DNA of 64,000 nt, taken from positions 94,212 to 158,211 of the forward strand of contig JANQJF010000097.1 in assembly GCA_028281765.1 (NCBI GenBank), given 5' to 3'. The notes beneath the pieces are model-generated. The model was not told the origin of the DNA. It saw only the letters and a list, made by a program, of their open reading frames with translations, and did no database searches. The position numbers and the translations under genes are program-made. Below, in pieces: positions 35,210 through 43,433 of this stretch (position 1 is its first letter; every line of letters begins with the position of its first letter). Origin of the DNA: Planctomycetota bacterium (lineage in GTDB: Bacteria > Planctomycetota > UBA1135 > UBA2386).

Positions 35210-36172
35210 ATGGCAACCACTCGACTCGGTTTCCTGCCACTCGCCACCACCTTCGCGCTCTTCTCTCTGTGCCCGACGATCACGGGGCAGTTCTCGATGA
35301 CCGTGACGAGCTTGGGCGGCAGCGCCAGCGCCACGGGCGATGCGACGGAGCAGTTCTCGCTGCCGGTCGGACCGCTTCCGCCTGGCGGAATACAGGTCAC
35401 GGCCCACGGCTACCAAGGCACGTGCACCAGCTCGAGCTCGGTGACGATGACCCAGGGCAGCCAGGTCGCAGTCCTCGGCACCTATGCCACGCTGGGCGCC
35501 CCGACCAGCACCTGCACCGTGTCCGCGGACGCATGGGGCGAGATGGTCGTCGCCTTGAGCGCGCCGACGCCCACGGAGGTGACGCTGACCGTCGAACTCC
35601 AAATCAGCGGCATCGGCAGCGACGCGTCCGTCGACTTCGGCTACGACGGGATCGCCGAGTTCGTGGGCAGCGCGGGGGACGGCACCTACTCGGTTTCGAT
35701 GATCCTCACCTCGGCGTCGACGATCATCCATCTGTTCGCGAGTTCCGCGCCGACGTTCTTCGACGGCGGCGCGAACATCATTCTGAGTCTGGCCGAAACG
35801 GCGGGCACGCTGCACGCGGAAGGCGCACTGTGCGGCCCGGCCCTCGGCGCGCACGCGTTTCGAGAACAAGTCGGGCCGGACACGGTCGTACGGTTCGCGA
35901 CGAGCGGATCGACGATCACGCCGTACGCGTTCTTCGTCGTCGGCGTGCAGCCGTTGAGCATTCCGATCCCGCCTTTCGGCTGCGTGCTCGGCACCGAGAT
36001 TCTTGCGCCGGTTCCGACCATCGTCGACCCGACGGGACGCGCGAGCCTCGAGGCGTCGCTGCCGTCCGACATTCCGAACACGTTCCGCGTGCAGTACCTT
36101 GCCGCGACGCTGGACGCGTTCGGTAACCCCGAATGGCGCACGAGCAACGTCGCGAGAATCACCATCGAGTGA
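35210..36172 (+). CDS. Secreted beta-rich protein, paralogue 1 of a tandem pair
   Basis: 320 residues from the ATG at 35210, preceded by AGAGGAAACCC, a good ribosome binding site. Signal peptide MATTRLGFLPLATTFALFSL then ITGQ. The mature protein is Ser/Thr/Ala/Gly-rich beta structure with scattered cysteines (SCTCS-type pairs). A C-terminal block FGCVLGTEILAPVPTIVDPT plus LEASLPSDIPNTFRVQYLAA is almost identical to the same block in the next gene, and the leaders match too. This terminal block resembles the C-terminal region that recurs in planctomycete secreted proteins; no function can be assigned. The stop codon is the first three bases of repeat copy B. Confidence 0.8.
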   Translation: MATTRLGFLPLATTFALFSLCPTITGQFSMTVTSLGGSASATGDATEQFSLPVGPLPPGGIQVTAHGYQGTCTSSSSVTMTQGSQVAVLGTYATLGAPTSTCTVSADAWGEMVVALSAPTPTEVTLTVELQISGIGSDASVDFGYDGIAEFVGSAGDGTYSVSMILTSASTIIHLFASSAPTFFDGGANIILSLAETAGTLHAEGALCGPALGAHAFREQVGPDTVVRFATSGSTITPYAFFVVGVQPLSIPIPPFGCVLGTEILAPVPTIVDPTGRASLEASLPSDIPNTFRVQYLAATLDAFGNPEWRTSNVARITIE

Positions 36173-36293
36173 CACATTTGTCTCCGTGCAAAACGCGCCA
36201 CTGAGTGTTGCTGCGGTCATCTGGCTGCTTCGCAGCCATGCCGCGGCAACCTCGCATCGCTTCGCGCTGCTCGGTTACGGCTCCGTAACACTC
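36167..36293. repeat. Composite palindromic repeat, copy B
   Basis: Starts inside the TGA stop of the upstream gene (36170-36172). Module 1 is ~36 nt (CACATTTGTCTCCGTGCAAA and then ACGCGCCACTGAG). A 91-nt block from 36203 follows with inverted ends GAGTGTT...AACACTC. The block holds module 3 (GTTGCTGCGGTCAT, hairpin GGCTGCTTCGCAGCC, then CGACCTCGCATCGCTTCGCG-type sequence as AACCTCGCATCGCTTCGCG) and the core GTTACGGCTCCGTAAC (36274-36289). Order: module 1, module 3, core. Confidence 0.88.
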
Positions 36294-36334
36294 GATCGGC
36301 GATCGCACGTATCCTGTGAACCTCGAGGAAACCC

Positions 36335-37327
36335 ATGAACACCACCCCACTCGGTTTCCTGCCACTTGCCACCACCATCATCGCGCTGACCGCCCTGGCA
36401 CGTTCGGCCGAAGCCCAAACCATCACCGTCGCGGAGAGCACGAGCGGCTTCGTGTCCGCGACCGGGCCGACCCAGTCCGAATTCGAGCCGGTGCCTACCG
36501 GCCTCGTCTCGATCGAAGGGTTCTCGACCGCCGTCGGGATCTCGGACCCCGGCAACTGCCAGACGGGGACCTCCGCCAGCATGTCCGCGTTCGACGACTT
36601 CGCGATCCTGTCGGTCAGCTCCTACTTGCTCGACTCGGACGGCACGTGCACGCTCAATACGGGCGGCAACGCGACGATGCGCCTCGAGATGACCGCGCCG
36701 ACCCCCACCCCGGTGACGATCACACTGACGCTGAACGCGCCGTTCTTCGGCACCCCGAGCTTCGACGTGCACTCCGACTCGACCAAGGAGTTCGAAACCG
36801 CGTTCGGAGCCGGCGCCGGCGTCTACACCGTCTCGGCGATCCTGACCCCAGAGCCGTTCTCGGTCTCGATGTCCGGCAACATCACGCTCGACACGGCGGC
36901 GTTCTCGGGATCGCAGCTGATGTCCGCGACTCTGACGGTCGAAGTGTCCGACGACCCGGGCACCCTGCAGACGGAGCAGTCCGCGTGCGGTCCGGTGCTC
37001 GGCGCGACCGCGTACGAAGCGCAGAACACGAACGACACGATCGTCCGCTTCGTCGCGAGCGAGTCCGACGCCACGCCGTTCGCGGCCTTCCTCGTCGGCG
37101 TGCAGCCGCTGGGCGTGGCCCTGCCGCCATTCGGGTGCGTGCTCGGCACGGAGATCCTCGCGTCGGTTCCGGCGACGGTCGATCCGTCGGGGCGTGCGAC
37201 CCTCGAGGCCTCGCTGCCGTCGGACATTCCGAACACGTTCCGGGTGCAGTACCTCACCGCGACTCTCGACGCACCGGGCTTCCCCGAGTGGCGCACCAGC
37301 AACGTCGCAAACCTGACGCTGCCGTGA
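36335..37327 (+). CDS. Secreted beta-rich protein, paralogue 2 of a tandem pair
   Basis: 330 residues from the ATG at 36335, with CGAGGAAACCC as ribosome binding site. Leader MNTTPLGFLPLATTIIALTA then SAEAQ. It shares with the upstream gene the leader, the Thr/Ser-rich beta body, the central segment LCGPALGA (CGPVLGAT here) and the terminal block FGCVLGTEILASVPATVDPS plus LEASLPSDIPNTFRVQYLTA, differing mainly in the middle. The pair are thus duplicates; identity is highest at the two ends. Role unknown; probable surface or matrix proteins. Repeat copy B lies between the two genes. It converges with the sulfatase gene, leaving 11 nt. Confidence 0.8.
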   Translation: MNTTPLGFLPLATTIIALTALARSAEAQTITVAESTSGFVSATGPTQSEFEPVPTGLVSIEGFSTAVGISDPGNCQTGTSASMSAFDDFAILSVSSYLLDSDGTCTLNTGGNATMRLEMTAPTPTPVTITLTLNAPFFGTPSFDVHSDSTKEFETAFGAGAGVYTVSAILTPEPFSVSMSGNITLDTAAFSGSQLMSATLTVEVSDDPGTLQTEQSACGPVLGATAYEAQNTNDTIVRFVASESDATPFAAFLVGVQPLGVALPPFGCVLGTEILASVPATVDPSGRATLEASLPSDIPNTFRVQYLTATLDAPGFPEWRTSNVANLTLP

Positions 37328-37338
37328 TAGGGCAATAG

Positions 37339-38883
37339 CTACCGCCCGTCCCCCGTGTACTCGATCGTGTCCCCGGTCGGCGCCTGCGGCCACGGCGTCG
37401 TGCCGGGCGCCCACTCCGTCGGCTGCGTCGCGCGCACGGCGCCTACCGCCGCCTTCACCCAGCCGGCGGCCGTCGCATTCTCGAGCTGCCCGTAGACGAA
37501 CGGCAGCGCTGGAGACATGAGCTGCGGCGAGGGGCCGAGGAACTCCGCGATGGACGGCCGCGCCGCGCTCAGCTCGCTGAGCCGCACGCGCAACCGGGCG
37601 ACGACTTCAGGATGCGCACCCGCGACGTCGGTCGTCTCGCCCGGATCCTCTTCGAGATCGAACAGCCTCTCGCCCATCAGCTTGAACCGCCCCGACAGGA
37701 TCGTCGGAATTCGCACGCTGCCCGCGACCTCGAACACGATCTCCTCGCGCGGACTCGGCGAGCTCTTGAACAGCGCGCAGCACATGTCGACGCCGTCGAC
37801 CTCACGGTCTCGCGACAGCTCGCCGCCGGTCATCCCGACGAACGTCGGCATCCAGTCGACCATGTGCATCAACGAGTCGTTCTTCGTCCCCGGCTCGATG
37901 TGGCCCGGCCAACGGACGACGCACGGCACGCGCACGCCGCCTTCGTAGGTCGTGTTCTTCGTCCCCTTGAGCGGGCGGTTGAACTCGTCGCGGAGGCCAC
38001 CGTTGTCGTTCGTGAACACGACGAGCGTGTCGTCGGCGAAGCCGTATTGCTCGAGCGCGCCGAGGATCCGACCCACCGCGTCGTCGAGGCATCGGATCGC
38101 GGCCGACCGCTTGTCGTGGGCGTCGGTATAGCGTGGGATGCTCTCGAGCGGGCCGTGGATCGCGTTGAACGGCACGTAGAAGAAGAACGGCCGCGCGCCG
38201 TCCTGCGCGGCGATCCACCGCACGACTTCGTTCGCGATCAGGTCCGTCGTGTAGCCCTGCTCCTGCACCGGCTGCTGGTCTCGATGCCAGTCGTAGACCG
38301 CGAATCGCGCTGGCGCATTGTGCGGGATCGTGTAGTTCGTGTAGTCGATGCCCCAGCCGTAGTGGCCGTACTGGTGGTCGAAGCCCTGCGCCATCGGCAG
38401 GTGCTCCGGGAGCCATTCACCGAGGTGCCACTTGCCGGCGACCCCGGTCGTGTAGCCGACGTCGCGCAAGGCCTCGGCGACCGTGCGTTCGCGCGTGTCG
38501 AGCGCGTGCAGCATGCGCGTCGGTCGACCGTCCGCGCCGTGCGCGAGCTCGAGCCCCATCTTCGCGAGATATGTCGGCTTGCCGAAGTCTTCGGACCGCC
38601 AGTCCATATGCGTGCGGAACGCGTAGCGACCGGTCAGCAGCGCGGCGCGCGTCGCGGCGCACACGGAGTGCGCGTAGTGGCGCGACAGCTGCACGCCTTG
38701 CGCGGCGAGCCGGTCGATGTGCGGCGTCAGGCCGGCCGTGCTGCCATGGAAGCCCGGATCGGCCCAGCCCAGATCGTCGGCGAGGATGAACACGATGTTC
38801 GGGCGCTCGGTGCCTTCAGCCCCAGTGGGCGTAGCGCAACCGGCGGCGACGAGGAGGAGAGGAGCGAAGAGGGCGTTTCGCAT
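37339..38883 (-). CDS. Sulfatase (arylsulfatase-A type), lipoprotein, CxAxR active-site variant
   Basis: 514 residues; lipoprotein signal peptide MRNALFAPLLLVAAGCATPT. The metal-binding start PNIVFILADDLGWADPGFHG gives Asp36 and Asp37. The active-site motif is HSVCAATRAALLTGRYAFRT, with Cys75 and Arg79 but Ala where the classical C-x-P-x-R has Pro77. The cysteine must be converted to formylglycine for sulfatase activity. No maturase is in the window. Further sulfatase signatures are GKWHLG (TGVAGKWHLGEWLPEHLP), VVFTNDNGG and WPGHIEPGT. It hydrolyses sulfate esters, probably of polysaccharides. The isomerase-like gene lies 10 nt upstream on the same strand, an operon. Confidence 0.9.
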   Translation of the reverse strand: MRNALFAPLLLVAAGCATPTGAEGTERPNIVFILADDLGWADPGFHGSTAGLTPHIDRLAAQGVQLSRHYAHSVCAATRAALLTGRYAFRTHMDWRSEDFGKPTYLAKMGLELAHGADGRPTRMLHALDTRERTVAEALRDVGYTTGVAGKWHLGEWLPEHLPMAQGFDHQYGHYGWGIDYTNYTIPHNAPARFAVYDWHRDQQPVQEQGYTTDLIANEVVRWIAAQDGARPFFFYVPFNAIHGPLESIPRYTDAHDKRSAAIRCLDDAVGRILGALEQYGFADDTLVVFTNDNGGLRDEFNRPLKGTKNTTYEGGVRVPCVVRWPGHIEPGTKNDSLMHMVDWMPTFVGMTGGELSRDREVDGVDMCCALFKSSPSPREEIVFEVAGSVRIPTILSGRFKLMGERLFDLEEDPGETTDVAGAHPEVVARLRVRLSELSAARPSIAEFLGPSPQLMSPALPFVYGQLENATAAGWVKAAVGAVRATQPTEWAPGTTPWPQAPTGDTIEYTGDGR

Positions 38884-38892
38884 GCGAACGTT

Positions 38893-39801
38893 CTACACGC
38901 TGCAGATGCGAACCGCCTCGGCGAGATGCGTGCGCGCGTCGGCCTCGGCGATCCATTCGTGACCGATGTAGCCGGTGTAGCCCGCGTCGACGAGCGCGCG
39001 CGTGACGGTCGCGTAGCGGATCTCTTGCGATGCGCCGAGCGGGCCACGACCCGGACAGCCGGCGACCTGCACGTGGCCGATCGCGTCGCCGAGGTCGCGA
39101 ATCCGGCGCACGAGGTCGCCGTCCATGATCTGGATGTGGTAGACGTCGAACAGCAGCTTGAGCGCCGGCGAGCCGACGCGCCGGATGATCTCCATGCACT
39201 CGTCCACGTGATCGCCGAGGTATCCCGGGTGGCCGCGCATCGGCGTCGCGTCGCGCGTGTTGAGCGGTTCAAGCACGAGCGTGACGTTTGCGCGTTCGGC
39301 GGCGCCGACGATCTGGCGGTAGCCGTCGACGCAATGGTCGATCGCGCGTTCGGGATCGACGCAGCTGCCGTTCGGCTCGTTCGACGTGTCGATCATGCCG
39401 GTGAAGGTCATGACGTTCGGGAAGCCGGCGGCGGCAGTGACCTCGATCGCTGCGCGCAGCTTCTCATGACACTCGGGCCAGTGCACGGGGTTGCACATCC
39501 CGCGGACGAACGTGTGCGACTTGGTCGCGGCGCAGATCAGGCCATGGCGACGGAGGAGCGGCCAGTGCTCGGGATCGACGAGTTCGACGGACGCGCAGCC
39601 GAGGTCGGCGGCAGTGCGGACGAGGGTTTCGACGGACCACTTCGGCCCTTGGTTGACGAAGCACCAGGCGGCGATGGACTGGCGGAGGCCATGCGACGCG
39701 GGGCGTGGGAAGGCGCAGCCTGCGAGCAAGGACGACGCGCCGGCTGCACCGAGCCGGGACAGGAACGTTCGGCGAGTCTCTGGAGGCGTCGGCACGGGCA
39801 T
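38893..39801 (-). CDS. Tat-exported sugar phosphate isomerase/epimerase-like (hydroxypyruvate isomerase-type) protein
   Basis: 302 residues from the ATG at 39801. The leader has a twin-arginine motif (TRRTFLSRLGAAGASSLLAG) and ends in a lipobox-like LAGC. The TIM barrel is of the xylose-isomerase-like superfamily, with metal ligands expected in VLEPLN, LLFDVYHIQ, HVQVAG and GYIGHEW, the four typical stations (Glu, Asp/His, His, Glu). This pattern matches Hyi-like proteins. An exported isomerase next to a sulfatase suggests shared carbohydrate breakdown; the substrate is unknown. The region just upstream is repeat copy C, so its promoter probably lies inside or beyond the repeat. Confidence 0.87.
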   Translation of the reverse strand: MPVPTPPETRRTFLSRLGAAGASSLLAGCAFPRPASHGLRQSIAAWCFVNQGPKWSVETLVRTAADLGCASVELVDPEHWPLLRRHGLICAATKSHTFVRGMCNPVHWPECHEKLRAAIEVTAAAGFPNVMTFTGMIDTSNEPNGSCVDPERAIDHCVDGYRQIVGAAERANVTLVLEPLNTRDATPMRGHPGYLGDHVDECMEIIRRVGSPALKLLFDVYHIQIMDGDLVRRIRDLGDAIGHVQVAGCPGRGPLGASQEIRYATVTRALVDAGYTGYIGHEWIAEADARTHLAEAVRICSV

Positions 39802-39810
39802 CGTCGGTTC

Positions 39811-39938
39811 GAGGGTGTTACGGATCGTAACCGAGCAGCGCAGAGCGATGCGAGGTCGCTGCGGCATGGCTGCGAGGCAGCCAAATGACCGCAGCAACGG
39901 TGAGTAGTCGGTGTTTAATCAGAGACGAATGAGACACC
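39811..39938. repeat. Composite palindromic repeat, copy C
   Basis: 128 nt in the reverse orientation of copy B. It begins with the core GTTACGGATCGTAAC (39817-39831), continues with CCGAGCAGCGCAGAGCGATG (module 3 reversed) and a stem GGCTGCGAGGCAGCC-type hairpin, then CAAATGACCGCAGCAAC, and ends with module 1 reversed (TTAATCAGAGACGAATGAGA and CAC). Order, read in reverse: module 1, module 3, core, as in B. The probable ATG of the hydrolase gene (39929) lies in module 1. Confidence 0.87.
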
Positions 39939-40783
39939 CAGGAGAAGCGACGATCGAGGCGAATGGGATGCGGCTCGCGGTGCGGACCTGGGGGCCGGAG
40001 GACGGCGTGCCGGTGTTGGCGCTGCACGGGTGGCAGGACAACGCGGCGACGTTCGATCTGCTGGCACCGAAGCTCGACGGGATTCGCATTCTCGCGCTCG
40101 ATCTGCCGGGACACGGGCTGTCCGACCACAAGCCGGTCGGCGTCGGCTACGCATTCCTCGACTGGGTGCTCGACGTGCGGGCTGCGGCTGACGCGCTCGA
40201 ACTCGATCGGTTTGCGATCCTCGCGCATTCGCTCGGCGCCGGTATCGCGAACGCGCTGGCCGGGACGTGGCCTGACCGCGTGACGCGAATCGCGGCGATC
40301 GACGGGTTCGCACCGCGCGTCGACGAGGCGGGGCTCGCGCCGCAGCGACTCGCGGAGTGCTATGCGCAACGGGCCCGGCTCGAGCAGATGCGGATGCGCG
40401 TGTTCGCGGACGTCGAGGCCGCGGCGGCGCGCTTGGCCGAGCGCATCGTCGGTCTGCCGATCGAAGGGGCACGTCTTCTTGCGGAGCGTGGCACGCGCGC
40501 GGTCGACGGCGGCGTGACGTGGCGACGCGATCCACGGATCCAAGCCGGGCCGCCGATTCGACTCACCGAGGAGCAAATCCGCGCGTTCTTGCGCAAGGTG
40601 CAGTGCGAGGTGCTGCTGGTCCGGCCAAAGGACGGATGGAAGGTCGCGGACGAGGTGCTCGAGAGCGTGCGGCGCGACGTGGGGTCGATGCGGATCGAGC
40701 GGATCGACGGCGGGCATCACGTGCACTTGGAGCGGGTGGACGCGGTTGCCGAGCTGGTCGGGCCGTTCTTGCGCGAGGCGTGA
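39929..40783 (+). CDS. Alpha/beta hydrolase
   Basis: 284 residues from the ATG at 39929, which lies inside repeat copy C; the upstream in-frame GTG/ATG is also in the repeat, so the true start is uncertain and the first strand is certain only from ATIEANGMRLAVRTWG. The nucleophile elbow is LAHSLGAGIANALAG (Ser in HSLGA), the oxyanion strand is VLALHGWQDNAATFD, and the catalytic His is in IDGGHHVHLE. Asp is expected in the CEVLLVRPKDGWK region. No closer subfamily is evident. It is divergent from the isomerase gene; the shared region is only the repeat. Confidence 0.85.
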   Translation: MRHPGEATIEANGMRLAVRTWGPEDGVPVLALHGWQDNAATFDLLAPKLDGIRILALDLPGHGLSDHKPVGVGYAFLDWVLDVRAAADALELDRFAILAHSLGAGIANALAGTWPDRVTRIAAIDGFAPRVDEAGLAPQRLAECYAQRARLEQMRMRVFADVEAAAARLAERIVGLPIEGARLLAERGTRAVDGGVTWRRDPRIQAGPPIRLTEEQIRAFLRKVQCEVLLVRPKDGWKVADEVLESVRRDVGSMRIERIDGGHHVHLERVDAVAELVGPFLREA

Positions 40784-40881
40784 GCGGAGATCACGATTTT
40801 TTTGACCACCGTTGTCCCATCGGGGCGGCTCCCCAGACGAAGCGGGTGAACCAAACCCGTTTCCTCAGAAAGGAACTCACC

Positions 40882-41472
40882 ATGACCGCCCTGAAGACCA
40901 TCGCTCGCATCCCCGCCGGCATCCGCAACATCATCTCCCGCATCAACTTGGCCATCGCGCTGCCGATCATCCTCGCGATCGCCGCGCTCATCATCATCCC
41001 GGCCACCGGCATCGCGCAGTCGCAGCTGACGCTGAACGGACTCTCGACCATGAGCCTCGAGTCTGATCTCGACCTCTCGAACCTTGAAGGCCTTGAAGAC
41101 CTCGAACCGAACCTGCGGGCAGAATTGCTCGAGAGCCAAGATCTCCGCTCGGAACTGCTCGGCGGCGAGCTCGTCAGCTCGGACCTGCTCGACTCCGTCG
41201 ACCTCTTGGCGAAGAGCCGACTGCTCGCCCTGCAGTCGCTCTCGCACAACCTTCTCCTGAACGGTTTGCACGGCCTCCAGACCGAGCTTCGCCTTTCGCT
41301 GCTCGAACTCGACACGCTGTCGACGCTCCGCAAGGATCTCGGGCTGGCAAGCGCTCGCTCGCTGGAATCCGTCCTCGCGCTCGACCTGGACGAGGAGCTC
41401 CTCGGTCTGAACACCAAGCTCGAAGGGCTCTCGAGCCTGAACTCGCTCACGCTCACCGGCCTCGTCGCCTGA
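40882..41472 (+). CDS. Leucine-rich, repetitive secreted or membrane-anchored protein
   Basis: 196 residues from the ATG at 40882; the site AGAAAGGAACTCACC is a good ribosome binding site at normal spacing. An N-terminal hydrophobic segment (INLAIALPIILAIAALIIIP, then ATGIAQ) acts as signal or anchor. The remaining ~145 residues are a Leu/Ser/Asp/Glu-rich string with an irregular L-x2/3-L rhythm, e.g. LDLSNLEGLEDLEPNLRAEL and LQSLSHNLLLNGLHGLQTEL, with no Cys, Trp, His-rich or aromatic sites. It looks like a long amphipathic helix or coiled solenoid rather than a canonical LRR. Followed by a perfect 18-bp terminator hairpin, so it is a single-gene unit. Confidence 0.8.
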   Translation: MTALKTIARIPAGIRNIISRINLAIALPIILAIAALIIIPATGIAQSQLTLNGLSTMSLESDLDLSNLEGLEDLEPNLRAELLESQDLRSELLGGELVSSDLLDSVDLLAKSRLLALQSLSHNLLLNGLHGLQTELRLSLLELDTLSTLRKDLGLASARSLESVLALDLDEELLGLNTKLEGLSSLNSLTLTGLVA

Positions 41473-41497
41473 TTCGTCGGCGGCATTCGCCGCACTC

Positions 41498-41539
41498 GCA
41501 AGCCGCGCGAAGCGATCAAGGTCGCTTCGCGCGGCTTGC
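41498..41539 (+). terminator. Perfect 18-bp hairpin after the leucine-rich protein gene
   Basis: Left arm GCAAGCCGCGCGAAGCGA (41498-41515), loop TCAAGG, right arm TCGCTTCGCGCGGCTTGC (41522-41539). A perfect stem starting 25 nt after the stop at 41472; the sequence after it (GCCGTTAACG) has no T-run. Highly stable; assigned as terminator. Confidence 0.8.
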
Positions 41540-41685
41540 GCCGTTAACGCGACGCCGAGATTCGCGGAGGAACGCCCGGGTCACTTGTGAAGGGTCCGGC
41601 CTCGTGAGTCCGACGCCGCAGCGAAAGATCACTAAACTCCGAGATTGCCTGTCCCGAACGGCGGCCCCTCAAAGACGAGCCGGGC

Positions 41686-42261
41686 ATGCGCGGACAACCC
41701 CAAACCTCGACTCATTCCATTTTCAGCGCGGCGGACGGCGCCGCGACCAACAACACCCGCGAACAAGCCAGCACGGCCGACACCTCCGGCCCCAAGTCGG
41801 AGGAAGAGCTCCTGCAGCACGTGGGACAGGAAGCGTCTTGCTACGCCCGCCGGCTGGGTCCGAACGAGGAGGAAGACGTCCAACAGGATGCGATCTGTGC
41901 CGTGCTCGAGTACCGCCGCCGCAACGAGCACGTCAGAGATCCCGGAGCGCTGGCCAACACGATCGCGAAACGACGGGTCATCGACCACGTCAAGAGACAA
42001 CGCCGCGCTCCGGAACTCGTCGAGCCGCATGACCTCTCGGCCGTCCCCGCACCCGAACGAGCGAGCCCGTTCCCGCCACTGGCGGAACTACTCGAAAAAC
42101 TCGTCAAGTGGGCGCGACAGGTGTTGACGCTCCGCGCGCTCGGCCTGTCGTGGGCCGAAGTTGGCGCCGAGCTGGACATGAGCGAAGAAGCTGCGCGCAA
42201 GCGCGGCACGCGCGCGATGCAGCTGATGCGCGAGACCTATCCCTGGTTGATCTGCGCGTGA
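41686..42261 (+). CDS. Divergent sigma-70-family (ECF-like) factor
   Basis: 191 residues. The N-terminal ~35 residues are polar and Ser/Thr/Asn-rich (MRGQPQTSTHSIFSAADGAA). Region 2 is LLQHVGQEASCYARRLGPNE followed by EEDVQQDAICAVLEYRRRNE, and IAKRRVIDHVKRQRR continues it. Region 4 is WARQVLTLRALGLSWAEVGA followed by LDMSEEAARKRGTRAMQLMR. The C-terminus, TYPWLICA, runs into the convergent minus gene by 25 nt. It is weakly related to the kinase-associated sigma factors elsewhere here and has no adjacent anti-sigma or kinase. It opens a block of lower-GC uncharacterised genes. Confidence 0.83.
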   Translation: MRGQPQTSTHSIFSAADGAATNNTREQASTADTSGPKSEEELLQHVGQEASCYARRLGPNEEEDVQQDAICAVLEYRRRNEHVRDPGALANTIAKRRVIDHVKRQRRAPELVEPHDLSAVPAPERASPFPPLAELLEKLVKWARQVLTLRALGLSWAEVGAELDMSEEAARKRGTRAMQLMRETYPWLICA

Positions 42262-42719
42262 TCGGCAGGCGGCGCGTCGTCGTCGCCGTCACCCCGACGG
42301 GCCACGGGACGCAGCGCGTCCTCGATGGCCTGATCCTGCGCCCCGACCATCTTTGCCATGAATTCGAGGCAGAGGAATTGCACGTCGCGCGGGCTATGAC
42401 CGTTCTCGGGCAGCGTCCACTGCGCCGGGTCCATGTCGTCACTCGAGTCCTTGGCAGAGACGGCGAGCTCGTTGATCAAGCGCAAACGCCGCGGCTCGTC
42501 ATACGCTTCGCGCGCCTTGGCGCACTCTGCAACGACGGCTTCGCGCTCGCTGAGATCACGGAGCAACCGTCGGCGGGCGAACACGGTGCGAACGTCCACG
42601 TGGAATCGCTCGTGAACCGCGTCCGCGATGCGACCCTCGATGGCTTGAATCTCGTCCCTGCCAATGAAGTCGAGCACATCATTCAGCCCGACTGTTTCCA
42701 TCCAGTGCGACTCACTCAT
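42237..42719 (-). CDS. Hypothetical protein (160 aa)
   Basis: 160 residues from the ATG at 42719 (MSESHWMETVGLNDVLDFIG). The visible content is predominantly helical and charged, including AVHERFHVDVRTVFARRRLL and LSEREAVVAECAKAREAYDE. The C-terminus is low-complexity acidic (ARRGDGDDDAPPADHAQINQ). No signal peptide, membrane segment or known motif. The start overlaps the preceding 60-aa gene by 8 nt, so the two are a coupled pair. The end overlaps the convergent sigma factor gene (to 42261) by 25 nt. Confidence 0.62.
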   Translation of the reverse strand: MSESHWMETVGLNDVLDFIGRDEIQAIEGRIADAVHERFHVDVRTVFARRRLLRDLSEREAVVAECAKAREAYDEPRRLRLINELAVSAKDSSDDMDPAQWTLPENGHSPRDVQFLCLEFMAKMVGAQDQAIEDALRPVARRGDGDDDAPPADHAQINQG

Positions 42720-42894
42720 CGCCACTCTCCCGTTCGGCACGTTCCGCGTCGGGCGGGGGCCCGTCCGGCGACTTCGGATACTCTCGCGTCAAATCGATCA
42801 GCTGCCGCCCCCGGCAATTCCGGTCGCGGGGCATTGACGCAAACAGGCGCGCGCGTGCACGCACGCGCGCCAAGAGGTCTTCTTCTGTGTCCAT
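42712..42894 (-). CDS. Small hypothetical protein (60 aa)
   Basis: 60 residues from the ATG at 42894 (MDTEEDLLARVRARARLFAS). Arg- and Asp/Glu-rich, soluble, with CRGRQLIDLTREYPKSPDGP in the middle. No known motif. Its stop overlaps the 160-aa gene by 8 nt, the usual sign of coupled translation. The region ahead of it is a 416-nt non-coding divergent gap. Confidence 0.55.
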   Translation of the reverse strand: MDTEEDLLARVRARARLFASMPRDRNCRGRQLIDLTREYPKSPDGPPPDAERAERESGDE

Positions 42895-43310
42895 CCAGTT
42901 TCACTGCGACAGTGATCTCTCCTGCGACGAGCGTGTCTCGAGCGATGGACATTGCGGTGCGGCCGTGGACTGAACCTGTTGGCGTGAGAACCCCCGTCGA
43001 GCGCCCGGAGTTCGTCGCCTCCTGACGCGCGGGAGTGTAGCGCTGCCGACCGACCGGAGCGAGCCCAGCTGTACAGGAAAACGTCGGAATCGACGTGCCA
43101 ACACCGCTGGCAAGACGCCGAAGCCTCGGTGAGATGGCGTGATCCGAGTCGCCCCACCGCGAACGCCTCTCCAGGTGCGAGTCGCCGCGGGAGGGCGGCG
43201 CCCTGCCGCTGTCGACCGAAAAAAAGGTCCCGGGACGGAGCCTTGTCGGTCACGAATCGCACCCGTCCGGAGACGAACCGGATGTCAACAAACCTGCAAA
43301 GGAATCCCCA
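42895..43310. other. 416-nt divergent intergenic region
   Basis: Separates the minus pair starting at 42894 from the plus cluster starting at 43311. I saw no convincing gene, RNA or repeat. It holds a run of seven A residues at 43219-43225. A good ribosome binding site, AAAGGAATCCCCA, precedes the first gene of the cluster. Promoters for both directions should lie here; no consensus could be named. Confidence 0.6.
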
Positions 43311-43433
43311 ATGAAGAACCGTCTCCGTTCCGCCTTCTTGTTCCTCGCCGGCTTCGTCAGCCTGGCGTTGGCCAGCGCACAGCCGGCGCTCGGCCTCCTG
43401 TCGTTCGACCTCGCTACACGAGGAGCCCTGTAA
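43311..43433 (+). CDS. Small secreted or membrane peptide (40 aa)
   Basis: 40 residues: MKNRLRSAFLFLAGFVSLAL then ASAQPALGLLSFDLATRGAL. It looks like a signal peptide followed by a very short tail, so either a short exported peptide or a small membrane protein. AAAGGA is a good ribosome binding site 8 nt before the ATG. The stop TAA overlaps the ATG of the next gene (TAATG), the first of three coupled junctions in this cluster of four small genes. Confidence 0.6.
   Translation: MKNRLRSAFLFLAGFVSLALASAQPALGLLSFDLATRGAL

Noticed and set aside
41498..41539. Terminator sharing GCGCGAAGCGAT with module 3 of the repeats
   Set aside because: Only 12 nt match and the hairpin lacks the core and other modules; the match may be chance in GC-rich sequence.
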